Assembly: GCA_039934475.1 (NCBI GenBank) | Contig: JBDTMC010000103.1 | Location: 1-19,304, forward strand | Reading direction: 5' to 3' | DNA length: 19,304 nucleotides | DNA from: JBDTMC01 sp039934475 | Lineage (GTDB): Bacteria > Acidobacteriota > Terriglobia > Bryobacterales > Bryobacteraceae | Part shown: positions 1-8,337 of the stretch, in pieces | Layout: each line of letters starts with the position of its first letter | Position numbering within the stretch: position 1 is the stretch's first letter | Translations under genes and position numbers: made by a program | Notes under the pieces: generated by a model | What the model was told of the DNA's origin: nothing | Seen by the model: only the letters and a program-made list of their open reading frames with translations | The model's database searches: none

Positions 1-1016
1 CGAACGGATCGTTGGACGCGGCCATCAGCGGCGATGGTTTCTTCGTCGTCAAGGACCAACAAAACCAGACACTGTACACTCGTGCCGGCAACTTCCGAAT
101 GGATGCACAGGGCAATCTGCTGACGGCCTCCGGCGAGAACGTACAAGGCTGGAGCGCGGTGAACGGTAAGGTAAGTGCGAGCGGAGCGATCGGCAACATT
201 TCACTCCCCGTGAGCGGCGCGGTCCCGGCTACTGTGACCACGAAGATGTCGATGAACGTGAACCTGAATGCAGGAGCCACGGTAGGAGATGCCGCGACGG
301 GGACGTTCTCGACGCCGGTTCAGGTGGTTGACTCCCTTGGCAATACGCACATCCTCACGGCTACTTTCACGAAAACGGACGCGAACAAATGGGAATACAA
401 AGTGGAGATCCCGAAGGCCGACCTGAAAGACGGAGGGGCGACGGAACTATCGACGGGATCCTTGGCATTCGATGCCACCGGATTTCTCAGCGCTCCCGCC
501 GCGACAGACGCTCCGATCGATGTGAAGATAGCCGGCCTTGTCGACGGCGCGGCAGACCAGACTGTGGCTTGGAGCATGTGGGACAGCGGCTCATCCGCGA
601 TCACACAGTTCGCGCAGACTTCAGCGATGTCTTCGGTGACGCAAGATGGCGCGGAAGCAGGTGAGATTTCCAGCATCGCCCTGAAGAACGGTGGGGCCAT
701 CACCGCCCATTTCTCGAACGGCCAGGATCTGGTGATCGGACAACTGGCGGTGGCGAGCATCCGTAATCCAGAATCGCTGGTAGGCGTTGGGAATAACAAT
801 CTGAAGAGTTCGACCACAACGGGCGAAGCGGCCATAGGAGAGGCGGCGAGCGGCGGCCGGGGGAAGATTGTCGGCGGAGCGCTGGAAGCATCCACCATCG
901 ACATCGCCCGCGAGTTCACCAGCCTGCTCACTATGCAGCGCAGCTACCAAGCCAACTCGAAGGTCATCACGACCTCCGACGACATGATGCAGCAGACGAT
1001 CGCCATGATCCGGTAA
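1..1016 (+). CDS. flgE: Flagellar hook protein FlgE, 3' part (5' end outside window)
   Basis: The reading frame is open from the left edge (first full codon at base 3), so the gene starts upstream. I judge that roughly 70-80 N-terminal residues are missing. The visible part begins with the ISGDGFFVV block, followed by TLYTRAGNFRMDAQGNL, the hallmark of the FlgE/F/G rod-hook family. A variable central hook domain follows, and the C-terminus (SYQANSKVITTSDDMMQQTI) is the conserved helix that packs in the hook core. FlgE polymerises outside the cell as the curved universal joint between rod and filament and is exported by the type III machine encoded downstream. The stop is 4 bp before the next start, which suggests cotranscription. 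FlgE is preferred over FlgF/FlgG because of the long central domain and the terminal MMQQTI motif; exact typing would need an alignment. Confidence 0.93.
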   Translation, partial: NGSLDAAISGDGFFVVKDQQNQTLYTRAGNFRMDAQGNLLTASGENVQGWSAVNGKVSASGAIGNISLPVSGAVPATVTTKMSMNVNLNAGATVGDAATGTFSTPVQVVDSLGNTHILTATFTKTDANKWEYKVEIPKADLKDGGATELSTGSLAFDATGFLSAPAATDAPIDVKIAGLVDGAADQTVAWSMWDSGSSAITQFAQTSAMSSVTQDGAEAGEISSIALKNGGAITAHFSNGQDLVIGQLAVASIRNPESLVGVGNNNLKSSTTTGEAAIGEAASGGRGKIVGGALEASTIDIAREFTSLLTMQRSYQANSKVITTSDDMMQQTIAMIR

Positions 1017-1020
1017 CGCC

Positions 1021-1269
1021 ATGGCTAATGCCGATGCCCTCGCAAGGATGCTTGATATCCCGCTGGAGATCGATGTGAGTGTGGACGGTCCCACTCTAAC
1101 GCTGAGCCAGATTCTCGCTTTACGAGTGGGCACTGTGGTGGCGACACAAAAGAGAGTGGGCGAGGAGTTTGGTATCTTCGCCGCAAACACGCAGGTCGGG
1201 TTCGGTGAAATCGCGGTTTCACAAAATCGTGTTTTCGTGCGAATGACCCGCTTTGCCGGGCGGCGCTGA
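1021..1269 (+). CDS. Short SpoA-domain protein, FliN-like flagellar switch component
   Basis: An 82-residue protein that is essentially one SpoA (FliM/FliN C-terminal) domain. Residues 11-13 to about 75 follow the FliN pattern: LDIPLEIDVSVDGPTLTLSQ, then ILALRVGTVV, then a closing strand with VFVRMTRF. The usual VDILVNG segment is replaced by FGIFAAN, so it is a divergent copy. SpoA proteins build the lower C-ring with FliM and FliG and dock the FliH/FliI export ATPase. It starts 4 bp after flgE and ends in a UGA directly abutting the fliO ATG. It sits where fliM-fliN usually precede fliO-fliP; no fliM is visible in the window. A second, larger FliN-type gene lies at 8334-9029, so which one is the functional FliN is open. 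Confidence 0.78.
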   Translation: MANADALARMLDIPLEIDVSVDGPTLTLSQILALRVGTVVATQKRVGEEFGIFAANTQVGFGEIAVSQNRVFVRMTRFAGRR

Positions 1270-1479
1270 ATGATTCACTGGTTGCGGACAAACATCGTGC
1301 GAATCGGCTGGAAGCGGCCCGGACCAGGGCCGCGGCTACAGTCCATTGAACGGCTGACGCTGACGCCCCATCACTCGCTCCACCTGGTGCGGGTTGACGA
1401 TCGGACCGTCATGGTTGCCGTCTCACCATCGTCCTGTACGGTTACCGAGATGACGCCATCGCGTGAGGAGTTAGAGTGA
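1270..1479 (+). CDS. fliO: Minimal FliO-like export assembly protein without a membrane segment
   Basis: A 69-residue protein identified by position (immediately before fliP) and by the FliO-type core at about residues 23-60: RLQSIERLTLTPHHSLHLVR followed by VAVSPSSCTV. This resembles the family pattern of a strand, a 'L.....L.LV' segment and a closing 'G/S..S..L' loop. FliO normally has an N-terminal transmembrane helix and scaffolds the FliP ring in the inner membrane. Here the N-terminus (MIHWLRTNIVRIGWKR) is too short and too basic to span a membrane. The ATG is preceded directly by the UGA of the SpoA gene in the same reading frame, so the start cannot be moved upstream. The 3' end overlaps fliP by 4 bp (GTGA). 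Confidence 0.68.
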   Translation: MIHWLRTNIVRIGWKRPGPGPRLQSIERLTLTPHHSLHLVRVDDRTVMVAVSPSSCTVTEMTPSREELE

Positions 1480-2222
1480 TCCTCGCACAGTCTGCCCGTT
1501 TCCTCCTGGCTGTGCTGTTGATGGCGGCGGCGGCCGGCGCTGCACCGCCGCAGTCCGCCTCGACGTTTGGCGTCAATCTCTCGAACAGCAAGGACGCCGC
1601 CAGTGCGCCGATGCAGATCGTCATCTTACTGACGGTACTGACAATGCTGCCGGCTGTTGTCATGTCCGTGACGCCTTTCCTGCGGATCTCCATCGTGCTG
1701 CACTTTCTGCGCCAGGCGCTGGGAACGCAAACGACACCGTCGAATCAGGTGATGGTAGGGGTTTCGCTGTTTCTGACAATGCTGCTGATGCAACCCATTG
1801 CGAGTGAGATGTACCACAAAGGCTGGGAGCCGTTCCAAAGCAACCAGCTTAGTTCCGATCAGGCGTTTGACGCGGGCGCCAAACCGCTGAGGACTTTCCT
1901 GGCGAAGTTTGTGCGGGAGAAAGACGTACAGCTTTTTCTGACCATTACGCAGGCGCCAAAGCCACACAACCCAGGAGAACTGGAGTTGCGAGTCCTCATC
2001 CCGGCCTATATTCTGTCGGAGTTGAAAGCCGGGTTTCAGATCGGCGCAATGCTCTTCCTGCCCTTTCTGATTATCGATCTGGTGGTGGCCTCGGTCACGC
2101 TCTCAATTGGAATGGTGCAACTGCCTCCGGTGATGATTTCCGCTCCGTTCAAGATCCTGCTGTTTGTGCTGGTGGACGGGTGGAACCTTGTGATCGGCTC
2201 GCTGATGAAGAGTTTTTACTGA
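1476..2222 (+). CDS. fliP: Flagellar type III export gate protein FliP
   Basis: FliP, 248 residues, the family's normal length. FliP5-FliQ4-FliR1 forms the helical export gate in the inner membrane within the MS ring. The N-terminus is a cleavable-type signal peptide (hydrophobic LLAVLLMAAAAGAA, cleavage likely around residues 20-23). It is followed by the FliP signature region VTPFLRISIVLHFLRQALGT and TPSNQVMVGVSLFLTMLL, then a periplasmic stretch and the conserved C-terminal helices (PAYILSELKAGFQIG; LPPVMISAPFKILLFVLVDGW). The GTG start at 1476 overlaps the fliO stop, a typical translational-coupling overlap. It is followed 7 bp later by fliQ. Confidence 0.97.
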   Translation: MILAQSARFLLAVLLMAAAAGAAPPQSASTFGVNLSNSKDAASAPMQIVILLTVLTMLPAVVMSVTPFLRISIVLHFLRQALGTQTTPSNQVMVGVSLFLTMLLMQPIASEMYHKGWEPFQSNQLSSDQAFDAGAKPLRTFLAKFVREKDVQLFLTITQAPKPHNPGELELRVLIPAYILSELKAGFQIGAMLFLPFLIIDLVVASVTLSIGMVQLPPVMISAPFKILLFVLVDGWNLVIGSLMKSFY

Positions 2223-2229
2223 TACTACT

Positions 2230-2499
2230 ATGTCACCCGAAATGGTCATTGAGGTCCTCCGTCAGGCTTTGCTGACGGCGTGCGTTGTGAGCTTGCCGCT
2301 GCTGGCCGTGGGATTCCTGATCGGCATCGTCATGAGCCTGGTGCAGATTGTGACTTCGATTCAGGACACTGCGTTCGGAGCGGTCCCGCGGTTGGCCGCG
2401 TTCCTGCTGGCATTCATCGTTACCCTGCCCTGGATGCTACAGAAGATGGTTGCCTATTCGACGGCGATCTTCGGCGATCTCGGGAAATATGCCCGGTAG
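2230..2499 (+). CDS. fliQ: Flagellar type III export gate protein FliQ
   Basis: FliQ, 89 residues with two transmembrane helices (about residues 14-38 and 52-74), the standard size. The family motif GIVMSLVQIVTSIQDTAF with the following PR.AAFLLAF is clear. FliQ wraps around the FliP ring to close the export gate. The start at 2230 is 7 bp after the fliP stop, with no strong Shine-Dalgarno, so it probably relies on translational coupling. Its last 11 bp overlap the start of fliR. Confidence 0.97.
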   Translation: MSPEMVIEVLRQALLTACVVSLPLLAVGFLIGIVMSLVQIVTSIQDTAFGAVPRLAAFLLAFIVTLPWMLQKMVAYSTAIFGDLGKYAR

Positions 2500-3259
2500 T
2501 GTCTCCGTAGCGACGTCTTCCCTTCTCGGGTTCCTACTCGTGCTGATCCGGATCGGGGGCGTGTTCGTTTTTGTGCCGATTCCGGGCTTGAAAACCGGCG
2601 CGGATATGGCGCGAATCATTTTCACGCTGGCCGTGTCGGTAGCGCTTTACCCACAGTGGCCGCAAGTTTCCGGAGATGTGTCCGCGGGATTGTTCACTCT
2701 TTGGCTGTTCAGCGAGGCGGCGTTGGGCAGCACGATTGGCCTGGCAGTAAGTTTCCTCACGGAATCATTCGCAGTGGGCGCTCAGGTGATGGGCCTGCAG
2801 GCAGGCTACGCCTACGCGTCAACGATCGATCCGGGCACACAAGCCGATTCGAGCGTTCTCGTAGTGTTCTCACAACTCGCGGCGGGAACGATATTCTTCG
2901 CCTCGGGACTACACCGGGAAGTCATTCTCATCCTGGTTCGCACCCTGAAGATCTATCCGCCGGGCAGTTTCAGTCTTTCGCGAGGGTTGGTAGAGCAGAT
3001 CCTGGAAGCGGGCTCGTTGATGTTCTCCACCGGCCTGCGGCTGGCGCTGCCGGTGATTGCCGTTTTGATCCTGGTGGATATTTCCCTGGCGCTGCTGGGG
3101 CGGGTGAACGCGCACCTGCAGTTGCTTACGTTGTCGTTCCCAATCAAGATGCTTGTCGGCCTGTTCCTGCTGGCCTGGACCACACTCCTGTTCCCGGCGG
3201 TGTTTCGTGGGGAGAGTGGCGTGCTGATGTCGCTTGTGCAGCGCCTACTGGCGCATTAG
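2489..3259 (+). CDS. fliR: Flagellar type III export gate protein FliR
   Basis: FliR, 256 residues from the ATG at 2489. An upstream in-frame start at 2450 is possible, but it would prepend a basic stretch read from fliQ in another frame; the ATG at 2489 has a GGGA just upstream and gives the usual FliR N-terminus. Recognisable segments are VLIRIGGVFVFVPIPG, ESFAVGAQVMGLQAGYA, the DPGTQADSSVL loop and the C-terminal LVGLFLLAWTTLL helix. FliR is the single-copy subunit that completes the FliPQ helical gate and contacts FlhB. It overlaps fliQ by 11 bp and is followed by flhB after 4 bp. Confidence 0.96.
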   Translation: MPGSVSVATSSLLGFLLVLIRIGGVFVFVPIPGLKTGADMARIIFTLAVSVALYPQWPQVSGDVSAGLFTLWLFSEAALGSTIGLAVSFLTESFAVGAQVMGLQAGYAYASTIDPGTQADSSVLVVFSQLAAGTIFFASGLHREVILILVRTLKIYPPGSFSLSRGLVEQILEAGSLMFSTGLRLALPVIAVLILVDISLALLGRVNAHLQLLTLSFPIKMLVGLFLLAWTTLLFPAVFRGESGVLMSLVQRLLAH

Positions 3260-3263
3260 CCTC

Positions 3264-4328
3264 ATGTCCGACAAGAGCCAGAAAACCGAGAAACCGACTC
3301 AACGCCGCCTGACGAAAGCGCGCGAAGACGGTAACTTTCCATCAGCCAAGCTGTTGGTTAGCGCGCTCCAGTTTGCCGCCTTTGTGGCCATGCTTTCGGC
3401 CTGGGGCGGAGAGTGGATCGCAAGCTTGAGGGTGCTGGCGGCGGAGATCTTGAATCGCGCAGCGGCGCGGGACCTGCAAGGCGCTGAGATTGTCGGTATC
3501 GGATTGAACCTGCTGAAGCAGATGTTTCTGCCCCTGGCCGTGCTTGGCTTTGTTTTGGTAGTGGTGACAGTGGCCGTACAACTAGTGTTCACCCAGTTCG
3601 GCATGAGTCTGAAAAAGCTCGCGCCCGATCTGAAGCGCCTCAGCCCGCTGGCGAAAATCAAAGATCTCCCAAAACAGAATGTACCGGCGATGCTGCAGGC
3701 GGTCGTGATGCTGCCGGTGTTTGGCGTTGTCATCTACGCGCTGGTGGCAGACAACTTCGAGGCTTATCTTACCCTGCCGCTGAAGAGCATCAATGCGGGT
3801 GCGGTCCAGCTTTCAGGATCCATCTTCGCGTTGCTGTGGAAGGCAGCGGGGTTATTCCTGGTTTTCGGCTGCGTGGACATGTTTCGCCAGCGAATGCGGT
3901 ACCAGCAGGACATGAAGATGACGAAGCAGGAAGTTCGCGACGAATCGAAGGAGATCGAAGGCAACCCGATGATGAAACTGCGCATCCGGCGCCTGCGCCG
4001 CGATGCTGCTCGCCGGAACATGATGAAGGCGGTGCCCACGGCAACGGCCGTGGTTGTCAATCCTACGCACTTCGCCGTCGCCCTGAAGTACGACGCCGGC
4101 GCGCCTGGCGCTCCGACGGTGGTGGCAAAGGGGAAGAACTTCCTGGCGCTGCGGATCAAGCAGACCGCGATCGATAACGGAGTGCCGATTATCGAGAATC
4201 CACCATTGGCCCAAGTTCTCTACAAGTCCGTGGATGTGGGGCAGGAAATTCCGGCCCATCTCTATCGCGCCGTCGCGGAAATCCTCGCCTACGTCTTCCG
4301 TCTGATGAACGGCAAGCTACCTGCATAA
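3264..4328 (+). CDS. flhB: Flagellar export switch protein FlhB
   Basis: FlhB, 354 residues from the ATG at 3264. This start gives the classic N-terminus of the family (KTEKPTQRRLTKAREDGNFP); the in-frame start at 3234 would read through the end of fliR. Four membrane helices occupy roughly residues 30-210. The conserved cytoplasmic linker (KMTKQEVRDESKEIEGNPMM) follows, and then the autocleavage site NPTH at residues 266-269 (bases 4059-4070), where the chain is cut between Asn and Pro. FlhB switches export from rod/hook to filament substrates when the hook is complete, together with FliK, which is not in the window. It lies 4 bp after fliR, with a 32-bp gap before flhA. Confidence 0.97.
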   Translation: MSDKSQKTEKPTQRRLTKAREDGNFPSAKLLVSALQFAAFVAMLSAWGGEWIASLRVLAAEILNRAAARDLQGAEIVGIGLNLLKQMFLPLAVLGFVLVVVTVAVQLVFTQFGMSLKKLAPDLKRLSPLAKIKDLPKQNVPAMLQAVVMLPVFGVVIYALVADNFEAYLTLPLKSINAGAVQLSGSIFALLWKAAGLFLVFGCVDMFRQRMRYQQDMKMTKQEVRDESKEIEGNPMMKLRIRRLRRDAARRNMMKAVPTATAVVVNPTHFAVALKYDAGAPGAPTVVAKGKNFLALRIKQTAIDNGVPIIENPPLAQVLYKSVDVGQEIPAHLYRAVAEILAYVFRLMNGKLPA

Positions 4329-4343
4329 GACAAATCCAACTTC

Positions 4344-4352
4344 TCTGAGGAG
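4344..4352 (+). promoter_or_regulatory. Shine-Dalgarno site fixing the TTG start of flhA
   Basis: The sequence CTGAGGAGC lies 8-9 bases before the TTG at 4361. It is one of the strongest ribosome binding sites in the left arm and the reason for choosing the TTG as the flhA start, since no ATG occurs near the expected N-terminus. Confidence 0.7.
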
Positions 4353-4360
4353 CAGGCACT

Positions 4361-6439
4361 TTGGCAGACACCAACACGATCGCGACACCCGCGCCCTGGA
4401 AGCAATTATCAAACTTGGCTGGCACTAATTGGCGGGAATTGGGCGTTCCGCTCGCCGTCTTAGGAATCATCGTCGCCCTCATCACGCCGATGCCGAGCTT
4501 CCTGCTCGACTTGTTCATCGTCACCGACATCATGATCTCAGTGATTGTGATGATGGTCGCGATGTACATCACAAAGCCTTCGGAATTCAGCGTGTTTCCA
4601 ACAACTCTCCTGCTCTGCACACTGTTCCGGCTGGCATTGAATGTGTCGTCTACGCGGCTGATTCTGATGAACGGAAACACGGGTACTTCGGCGGCCGGCG
4701 ATGTGATTCAGGCTTTTGGAAACTTCGTAGTAGGTGGCAATTACATCATCGGCACGGTGATCTTCCTGGTTTTGATTGCGATCCAATACGTGGTGATCAA
4801 CCACGGCGCAGTTCGCATCTCAGAGGTCACCGCCCGATTCACTCTCGACGCGCTGCCAGGGAAGCAGATGGCCATCGATTCGGACCTGAATTCAGGGTTG
4901 ATCGACGAGAACGAAGCGCGCAAACGACGCAAGCAGTTAGCGAGCGAAGCGGAGTTTTACGGCGCCATGGACGGCGCCTCGCGCTTCACCCAGCGCGACG
5001 CGATTGCGAGCATCCTGATCACCGGAATCAACATCATCGCGGGGTTCCTGATTGGTGTCTTCCAGCACGGAATGGATCTCAAGCACGCGCTGGAAACCTA
5101 CACGGTGCTAACGATTGGCGATGGACTTGTGACCGTCATCCCGGCGCTGATGATTTCGATTTCCGGTGGTCTCATCGTCACCCGGGCCAGCTCCGATGCG
5201 CGCCTAGGCAAGGATGTGGGAACACAATTGTTCGGCAGTCCCCAGCCCCTCTTGCTGGCAAGCGGCGCGATGGTCGCACTTTCTTTGTTTCCAGGGTTGC
5301 CGATGCTGCCGTTCCTGGGGCTCGGTTCAGCGCTCGGCTTCTGCGGCTGGAATATGCGAAAGGAGAACGAAAGTGTCAAAAAAGCGAACAGTAGTGTCAA
5401 ACCGGCTGCGAAGGACGAGCTAGAAGCACTGGTGCGTGTGGAACCAGTGGCTTTGGAAATGGGGCTGGGGCTACTGAAGTTCGTGGGCGGGGGACAGGAC
5501 TCACCGCTGATCAAACGCATCGCCGGCATCCGGCGTCAACTGGCATCGGAGCTCGGATTTCTGTTGGGGCCGGTTCGCGTGGCAGACAACGTGGCGCTGA
5601 AAGCACACGAGTACACCATCACGCTGAAGGGCGCCATCATTGCGCGATATGAACTTCCGCCCGGCTGTGAGCTGGCAATTCCCGTGGGTAAGTTAGACGC
5701 CCCTGCCGGAGGTAAGCAGACCAAAGAACCGGCCTTCGGCATGGTGGGATGGTGGATACCGGCGGAACAGGCGGAACTGGCGCGGCGACGGGGCTTCACG
5801 ATAGTGGACCCGGTGAGTGTGATGGGCACGCACTTAGCCGAGATCGCGCGGCGTTACGCTCACGAATTGTTCTCACGGCAAGATGCGAAACGTCTGCTTG
5901 ACAGGGTTGCGGTGGAACATCCCAAGGTGATTGAAGATCTGGTCCCAAAATTGCTACCTCTAGCGGTAGTCCAACGAGTCATCCAGAATCTGCTCCGTGA
6001 ACGCGTATCGATTCGCGACGCGGTGAGCATTTTCGAGGCTCTGGGAGAGGCAGCAGTGACGACCCGGAATCCGATTCTATTGACGGAATATGTGCGACAG
6101 GCGATGCGGCGGATTGTAGTGAAACCGTACCTTAACGCAACCGGGGATTTACAAGCATACCTGGTGGACCCATCAATCGAGCAAATGGTGGAATCGGCTG
6201 TGGAACACGGCGAACAAAACAGCCATCTGGCAATGGCGCCGCCAGTCATTCGAGACCTGCTGCAGCGCGTCGCGCAGAGGGTGAGCCATCCCGAAGCATC
6301 GGTACTGGCGATCACAAGTTCGGGTTCGCGCTATTTCTTGCGGCAACTGGTGGAGCCAACTATACGTAACCTCCACTTCATCTCTCATAATGAGATTCCG
6401 ATGGAGACAAAGATCGTCTCCCTGGGAGTGATTCAATAA
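4361..6439 (+). CDS. flhA: Flagellar export platform protein FlhA
   Basis: FlhA, 692 residues, full family length, starting at TTG 4361. The N-terminal half holds about eight membrane helices and the FHIPEP signature (LFRLALNVSSTRLIL). The cytoplasmic FHIPEP loop is intact: FTLDALPGKQMAIDSDLNSG and FYGAMDGASRFTQRDA. In the stretch before it, INHGAVRISEV appears where many homologues have TKGA.R..EV. The C-terminal cytoplasmic domain (from about residue 350) ends in SHNEIPMETKIVSLGVI. FlhA forms a nonameric ring that couples proton flow to export and receives chaperone-substrate complexes. It is followed by flhF with one base between the genes. Confidence 0.98.
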   Translation: MADTNTIATPAPWKQLSNLAGTNWRELGVPLAVLGIIVALITPMPSFLLDLFIVTDIMISVIVMMVAMYITKPSEFSVFPTTLLLCTLFRLALNVSSTRLILMNGNTGTSAAGDVIQAFGNFVVGGNYIIGTVIFLVLIAIQYVVINHGAVRISEVTARFTLDALPGKQMAIDSDLNSGLIDENEARKRRKQLASEAEFYGAMDGASRFTQRDAIASILITGINIIAGFLIGVFQHGMDLKHALETYTVLTIGDGLVTVIPALMISISGGLIVTRASSDARLGKDVGTQLFGSPQPLLLASGAMVALSLFPGLPMLPFLGLGSALGFCGWNMRKENESVKKANSSVKPAAKDELEALVRVEPVALEMGLGLLKFVGGGQDSPLIKRIAGIRRQLASELGFLLGPVRVADNVALKAHEYTITLKGAIIARYELPPGCELAIPVGKLDAPAGGKQTKEPAFGMVGWWIPAEQAELARRRGFTIVDPVSVMGTHLAEIARRYAHELFSRQDAKRLLDRVAVEHPKVIEDLVPKLLPLAVVQRVIQNLLRERVSIRDAVSIFEALGEAAVTTRNPILLTEYVRQAMRRIVVKPYLNATGDLQAYLVDPSIEQMVESAVEHGEQNSHLAMAPPVIRDLLQRVAQRVSHPEASVLAITSSGSRYFLRQLVEPTIRNLHFISHNEIPMETKIVSLGVIQ

Positions 6440-6440
6440 C

Positions 6441-7562
6441 ATGCCTGCACTTGAGAACAATCACCGGGTTTACGTAAAGTCCTACTTTGCCAACACGATC
6501 AAGGAAGCGATCGGCCAGGCGCGGGAGGAACTGGGGCCTGACGCAATGTTGCTGAACTCACGCGAGGCGACTCCGGAAGGCGCTCATCTGGGCGCGTACG
6601 AAGTGGTGTTCGCCACCCCTCCCCCGGCGATGCAGCCGGTGCTGGAGGAATCAACCAATCCGGTAGAGCAACTGCAGCGGCGCATGGATGAGATCCGGGA
6701 GTTGGTGGAGATCATTAGCCATCCCCCGGTAAAGGCTCCGCCGCCGTCGGCGATTGTGGAAGGGTCGCTGCAGCAGGCGGGGTTTACCAACGACTTTGCA
6801 AGCGAGCTGGTTGCGGCCGCACAGCGGCGCTTGACGAATGAGTCGGTGACTGAGATTGGGCGTCCCCGTGCTTTGCCGGTGTGGGACGTGGAGACGATTC
6901 TTCAGTCGCTACAAGTGGAACTTCGGAGTCGCATCACTGTCCAGCCCGAGACGGGGCGCGTCACGGCGCTGGTGGGACCTCCCGGCTGTGGCAAGACGAC
7001 GGCGCTGGTCAAGCTGGCCGTGAGGGCGATGATCTCGGGGCGACCCGTGCGATTGCTCTCGACGGACAACTGCCGGATCGCGGCCGCAGATCAGCTGCGG
7101 TCCTATTCGGTTCTACTCGGGCTGCCCTTCCGAACGTTGGAGGCAGGCGCGTCGCTGGAGAAAGTGGTTTCGTCTTTTCCCGAGAACAGCCTCGTTCTCA
7201 TCGACACTCCAGGTTTCAGTTCCGCGGCGCTCAGTGAGAACGGCGGTGGACTGTCCACCGTATTGAGCGGATATCCGGACATCGACATTCATCTGGTTTT
7301 GCCGGCCTACATGCGCGGCGCCGATATGGCGCGGGTGGCCGGGCGCTACGAAGCGTTCCATCCGACAAAGCTACTATTCACCAACCTCGATGAAACTGAA
7401 AGCTTCGCGGCCATGTTCAGCGAGGCGGCGCGATCTGGCCTGCCGCTTTCCTTCTTTGGGACGGGGCAAGTTGTTCCGGACGACATGGAGCCTGCCTCAA
7501 TTGCCCGAATCACAGAGTCGCTGCCGGGAGCGTCGTCTCACTACGAGCGCGCGGTTGCCTGA
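6441..7562 (+). CDS. flhF: Signal-recognition-type GTPase FlhF (divergent G motifs)
   Basis: FlhF-like SRP GTPase, 373 residues. The N-terminal B domain starts VYVKSYFANTIKEAIGQARE and ELGPDAMLLNSRE, typical of FlhF. The NG domain carries the P-loop GPPGCGKTT at residues 179-187. Other motifs differ from those I know for the family: residues 207-219 read STDNCRIAAADQL where DTYRxGAxEQL is usual; G3 is DTPG (255-258) rather than DTAG; and G4 reads TNLDET (314-319) instead of TKLDET. FlhF recruits early flagellar components to the site and number set by its partner FlhG. No flhG follows; the next gene is fliA, 4 bp downstream. GTP binding is plausible but possibly altered. Confidence 0.92.
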   Translation: MPALENNHRVYVKSYFANTIKEAIGQAREELGPDAMLLNSREATPEGAHLGAYEVVFATPPPAMQPVLEESTNPVEQLQRRMDEIRELVEIISHPPVKAPPPSAIVEGSLQQAGFTNDFASELVAAAQRRLTNESVTEIGRPRALPVWDVETILQSLQVELRSRITVQPETGRVTALVGPPGCGKTTALVKLAVRAMISGRPVRLLSTDNCRIAAADQLRSYSVLLGLPFRTLEAGASLEKVVSSFPENSLVLIDTPGFSSAALSENGGGLSTVLSGYPDIDIHLVLPAYMRGADMARVAGRYEAFHPTKLLFTNLDETESFAAMFSEAARSGLPLSFFGTGQVVPDDMEPASIARITESLPGASSHYERAVA

Positions 7563-7566
7563 AGCC

Positions 7567-8337
7567 ATGCTTGCCCCCGGTTCTCAAAGCTACGGTCATC
7601 TCGGCAGCGACGCTGGCCAAGACAGGGAGAACCTGATCTTAGGGCATCTGCCTCAGGTGTACTCGATCGCCAGGCAAGTGCACAACCGGCTTCCGGCGAG
7701 CGTCAGCTTTGATGACGTGGTCTCAGCGGGCACGATCGGATTGCTGGCTGCCGTTGACAACTTCGACCCGTCTTTGAACGTTCAGCTGCGGACCTACGCG
7801 GACCGCAGGATCCGAGGCGCAATCATGGACAGCCTGCGGGATATGGACTGGGCGCCACGTTATACACGGAAGCGGGCCAGGCAAATTGAGGCAGCGATCC
7901 AGAACGCCAAACAGCGCCACGGGCGGGATCCGTCAGAGGAAGAGATTGTCACTGAACTTCAAATCAGCGCTGAGGAATATCACAAGTGGCTGCTGGAGAT
8001 GCAGAGCGTTGAGTTGGAGTGCCTGGAGTTTACATCCGCGGAGGGCCAGAACAGCGGCCCGCTGCAGTTCCTCTCAGACGACGAGGAGAAATGGCCGTCG
8101 AAGATCGCCGAGCGAGCCGACCTGGAGAGAGTGCTGGCGCTGGCTTTGGAGAGAATGCCCAAGATTGAGCGCACCGTTCTAAGCCTCTACTACTACGAGG
8201 AGTTGAATCTTCGCGAGATATCTGAAATCGTCAATCTGCATCTTTCGCGAGTGGCGCAATTGCGCGTGCAGGCGATCCTTCGGCTGCGAAGTCACTTCGA
8301 GAGAGTCTGGCTTACTCCGACAACGAGGAAAATATGA
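7567..8337 (+). CDS. fliA: Flagellar sigma factor FliA (sigma-28)
   Basis: FliA/WhiG-type sigma factor, 256 residues from the ATG at 7567. A longer in-frame reading from 7390 is rejected because it lies inside flhF. Region 2 is visible as LPASVSFDDVVSAGTIGLLA and AVDNFDPSLNVQLRTYADRR, with IRGAIMDSLRDMDW. Region 3 follows (GRDPSEEEIVTEL), and region 4 ends in LREISEIVNLHLSRVAQLR, with the recognition helix reading HLSRVAQ where VTESRVSQ is usual. FliA directs RNA polymerase to late flagellar genes (flagellin, motor, chemotaxis) and is held by anti-sigma FlgM until the hook is finished; flgM is not visible here. The gene starts 4 bp after flhF and overlaps the next gene by ATGA. Confidence 0.96.
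   Translation: MLAPGSQSYGHLGSDAGQDRENLILGHLPQVYSIARQVHNRLPASVSFDDVVSAGTIGLLAAVDNFDPSLNVQLRTYADRRIRGAIMDSLRDMDWAPRYTRKRARQIEAAIQNAKQRHGRDPSEEEIVTELQISAEEYHKWLLEMQSVELECLEFTSAEGQNSGPLQFLSDDEEKWPSKIAERADLERVLALALERMPKIERTVLSLYYYEELNLREISEIVNLHLSRVAQLRVQAILRLRSHFERVWLTPTTRKI

Noticed and set aside
4360..4376. TTGGCAGAC at the flhA start as a sigma-54 -24 box
   Set aside because: No TTGC/GC occurs at the required spacing, and it overlaps the start codon.
7390..7566. Longer N-terminus for FliA
   Set aside because: It would read 59 codons inside the flhF C-terminal part; the ATG at 7567 gives the normal FliA length.
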